A stretch of 6,805 nucleotides of DNA from Kiritimatiellia bacterium (lineage in GTDB: Bacteria > Verrucomicrobiota > Kiritimatiellia > RFP12 > UBA1067). Under the pieces are notes generated by a model. That model was not told where the DNA came from. It saw nothing but the letters and a program-made list of their open reading frames with translations, and made no database searches. The DNA lies in contig JAEDMN010000178.1 in NCBI GenBank assembly GCA_016302985.1, positions 1 to 6,805 on the forward strand, read 5' to 3'. This document shows, in pieces, positions 6,495 to 6,805 of this stretch (positions are counted from its first letter, which is position 1; each line of letters begins with the position of its first letter). A program made the position numbers and the translations under genes.

Positions 6495-6509
6495 GCCGTT
6501 GTCTCAACG
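6490..6509 (+). repeat. Degenerate REP copy overlapping the RAYT stop codon
   Basis: GGTAG (6490-6494) contains the TAG stop of the RAYT gene (6492-6494). It is followed at once by GCCGTTGTCTCAACG (6495-6509), identical to 5031-5045. Relative to the upstream copy, two G are missing between head and stem and the last stem bases differ, leaving a 5-bp stem (CGTTG/CAACG) around TCT. It lies in the same orientation as the upstream copy, so the two form a direct repeat bracketing the RAYT gene. Confidence 0.7.
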
Positions 6510-6524
6510 TCACGCCCCTCCCCC

Positions 6525-6620
6525 GTGAATAGGGACGCGAAGAAGTACCGCAACGGCGTCGTGCGCAAGATCCTGCCCAAGGGCAGTCCGTTCGACGCCA
6601 TCCTCGACGGGGAGATGAGG
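6525..6620 (+). pseudogene. Unidentified coding-like fragment, possible GTG-start gene remnant
   Basis: From GTG 6525 the + frame (the same frame as the RAYT gene, just past its stop) reads MNRDAKKYRNGVVRKIL, then GSPFDAILDGEMRR. Between AAG at 6540 and CGG near 6623 almost every codon ends in G or C, as in the real genes of this window. Beyond about 6620 the frame stays open to the end of the window (6805), but codon use and composition change and the translation (rich in Cys, Ser and Trp) no longer looks like protein. No promoter or ribosome binding site is evident. I do not recognise the protein. It may be the truncated end of a gene disrupted by the neighbouring element, or a short gene continuing outside. 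The antisense frame here is also open. Confidence 0.25.
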
Positions 6621-6661
6621 CGGGTATCAAATTCCGGAGACTGGTTCGGGGTCTTGATTGC

Positions 6662-6688
6662 GAGTCCGTCCATGATAGGAACGGACTC
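6662..6688 (+). repeat. Stem-loop with 8-bp perfect stem
   Basis: GAGTCCGT (6662-6669) pairs with ACGGACTC (6681-6688); a further CC/GG pair (6670-6671 with 6678-6679) can form with one bulged base, leaving ATGATA as the loop. No T-run follows, so it is not an intrinsic terminator. It is the first of several hairpins in the compositionally distinct tail of the window. Confidence 0.5.
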
Positions 6689-6693
6689 TGCTC

Positions 6694-6733
6694 AGCAATG
6701 TTGCTTAAACGGACGTTCCTGGTTCGTTTCAAG
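6694..6733 (+). repeat. Two adjoining small inverted repeats
   Basis: AGCAA-TG-TTGCT (6694-6705) is a short palindrome. Immediately after it, CTTAAACG (6704-6711) can pair with CGTTT-C-AAG (6725-6733) with one bulged C. The two share bases 6704-6705, so they would compete. Each is weak alone; their clustering with the flanking hairpins is what makes them worth recording. Confidence 0.3.
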
Positions 6734-6771
6734 TGCCTTATGTCCAGGCTGTCTTGTCGATTTCGGACGTG

Positions 6772-6805
6772 GGATTTCGCGTCGGATCGTTCCGAAGCGA
6801 AATCC
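6772..6805 (+). repeat. Long stem-loop ending at the window edge
   Basis: GGATTTCGC (6772-6780) pairs perfectly with GCGAAATCC (6797-6805). Inside, after a 2x2 internal loop, CGGA (6783-6786) pairs with TCCG (6791-6794) around TCGT. This is the strongest structure in the tail. It finishes on the last base given, so the element may continue outside. Confidence 0.55.

Noticed and set aside
6419..6673. An 84-codon minus-strand open frame overlapping the RAYT 3' end
   Set aside because: Its codon use is moderately coding-like between 6540 and 6620, but no domain is recognised, and it runs antisense through the REP and the end of a well-supported gene. The + frame signal in the same stretch is stronger, so it was left as an alternative only.

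Overview
The window is GC-rich bacterial DNA with strongly GC-biased third codon positions, so most non-coding frames are also open. The gene types point to a polysaccharide-degrading bacterium: secreted glycoside hydrolases of the DUF1680/GH127 and clan-A TIM-barrel types, a sugar-isomerase TIM barrel, and a REP-associated tyrosine transposase (RAYT). The Kiritimatiellota/Lentisphaerota side of the PVC group is a reasonable guess. That placement is inferred from gene content and style, not from a marker gene.

Layout, all genes on the + strand. (1) Positions 2-325 hold the C-terminal end of a sugar phosphate isomerase/epimerase-type TIM barrel, closed by a very strong intrinsic terminator (354-390). 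(2) An extended -10 promoter (412-420) sits so close to the next ATG that the transcript should start at the start codon. It drives a two-gene operon: a secreted GH127-like enzyme (427-2385) and a secreted clan-A glycosidase (2382-4982). The two genes overlap by ATGA and are probably translationally coupled. Together they look like a small unit for removing glycosyl groups from a plant or mucilage glycan; arabinose-containing substrates are suggested by the GH127 relationship but not proven.

(3) Positions 4983-5168 are intergenic and packed with small hairpins, including a textbook REP element (GTAG head plus an 8-bp stem with a TCT loop). (4) A 441-aa RAYT (5169-6494) follows, with the HUH pair (H126, H128) and the candidate nucleophile Y216. 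It is much longer than ordinary RAYTs: it carries a C-terminal domain of about 200 residues that resembles the Rossmann-like core of DprA. Between the HUH motif and the tyrosine helix lies an in-frame tandem repeat whose DNA is a nearly perfect palindrome, itself REP-like. A second, degenerate REP copy overlaps the RAYT stop codon.

(5) Positions 6495-6805 contain no gene I can name. The first part (about 6525-6620) has coding-like codon usage in the + frame; composition then changes abruptly and a series of stem-loops runs to the end of the window.

The most interesting material is the RAYT-REP unit: an enlarged RAYT with a DprA-like fusion, palindromes inside its own coding sequence, and REPs at both ends, one embedded in the stop codon. 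Second is the pair of apparently leaderless promoters with identical geometry.
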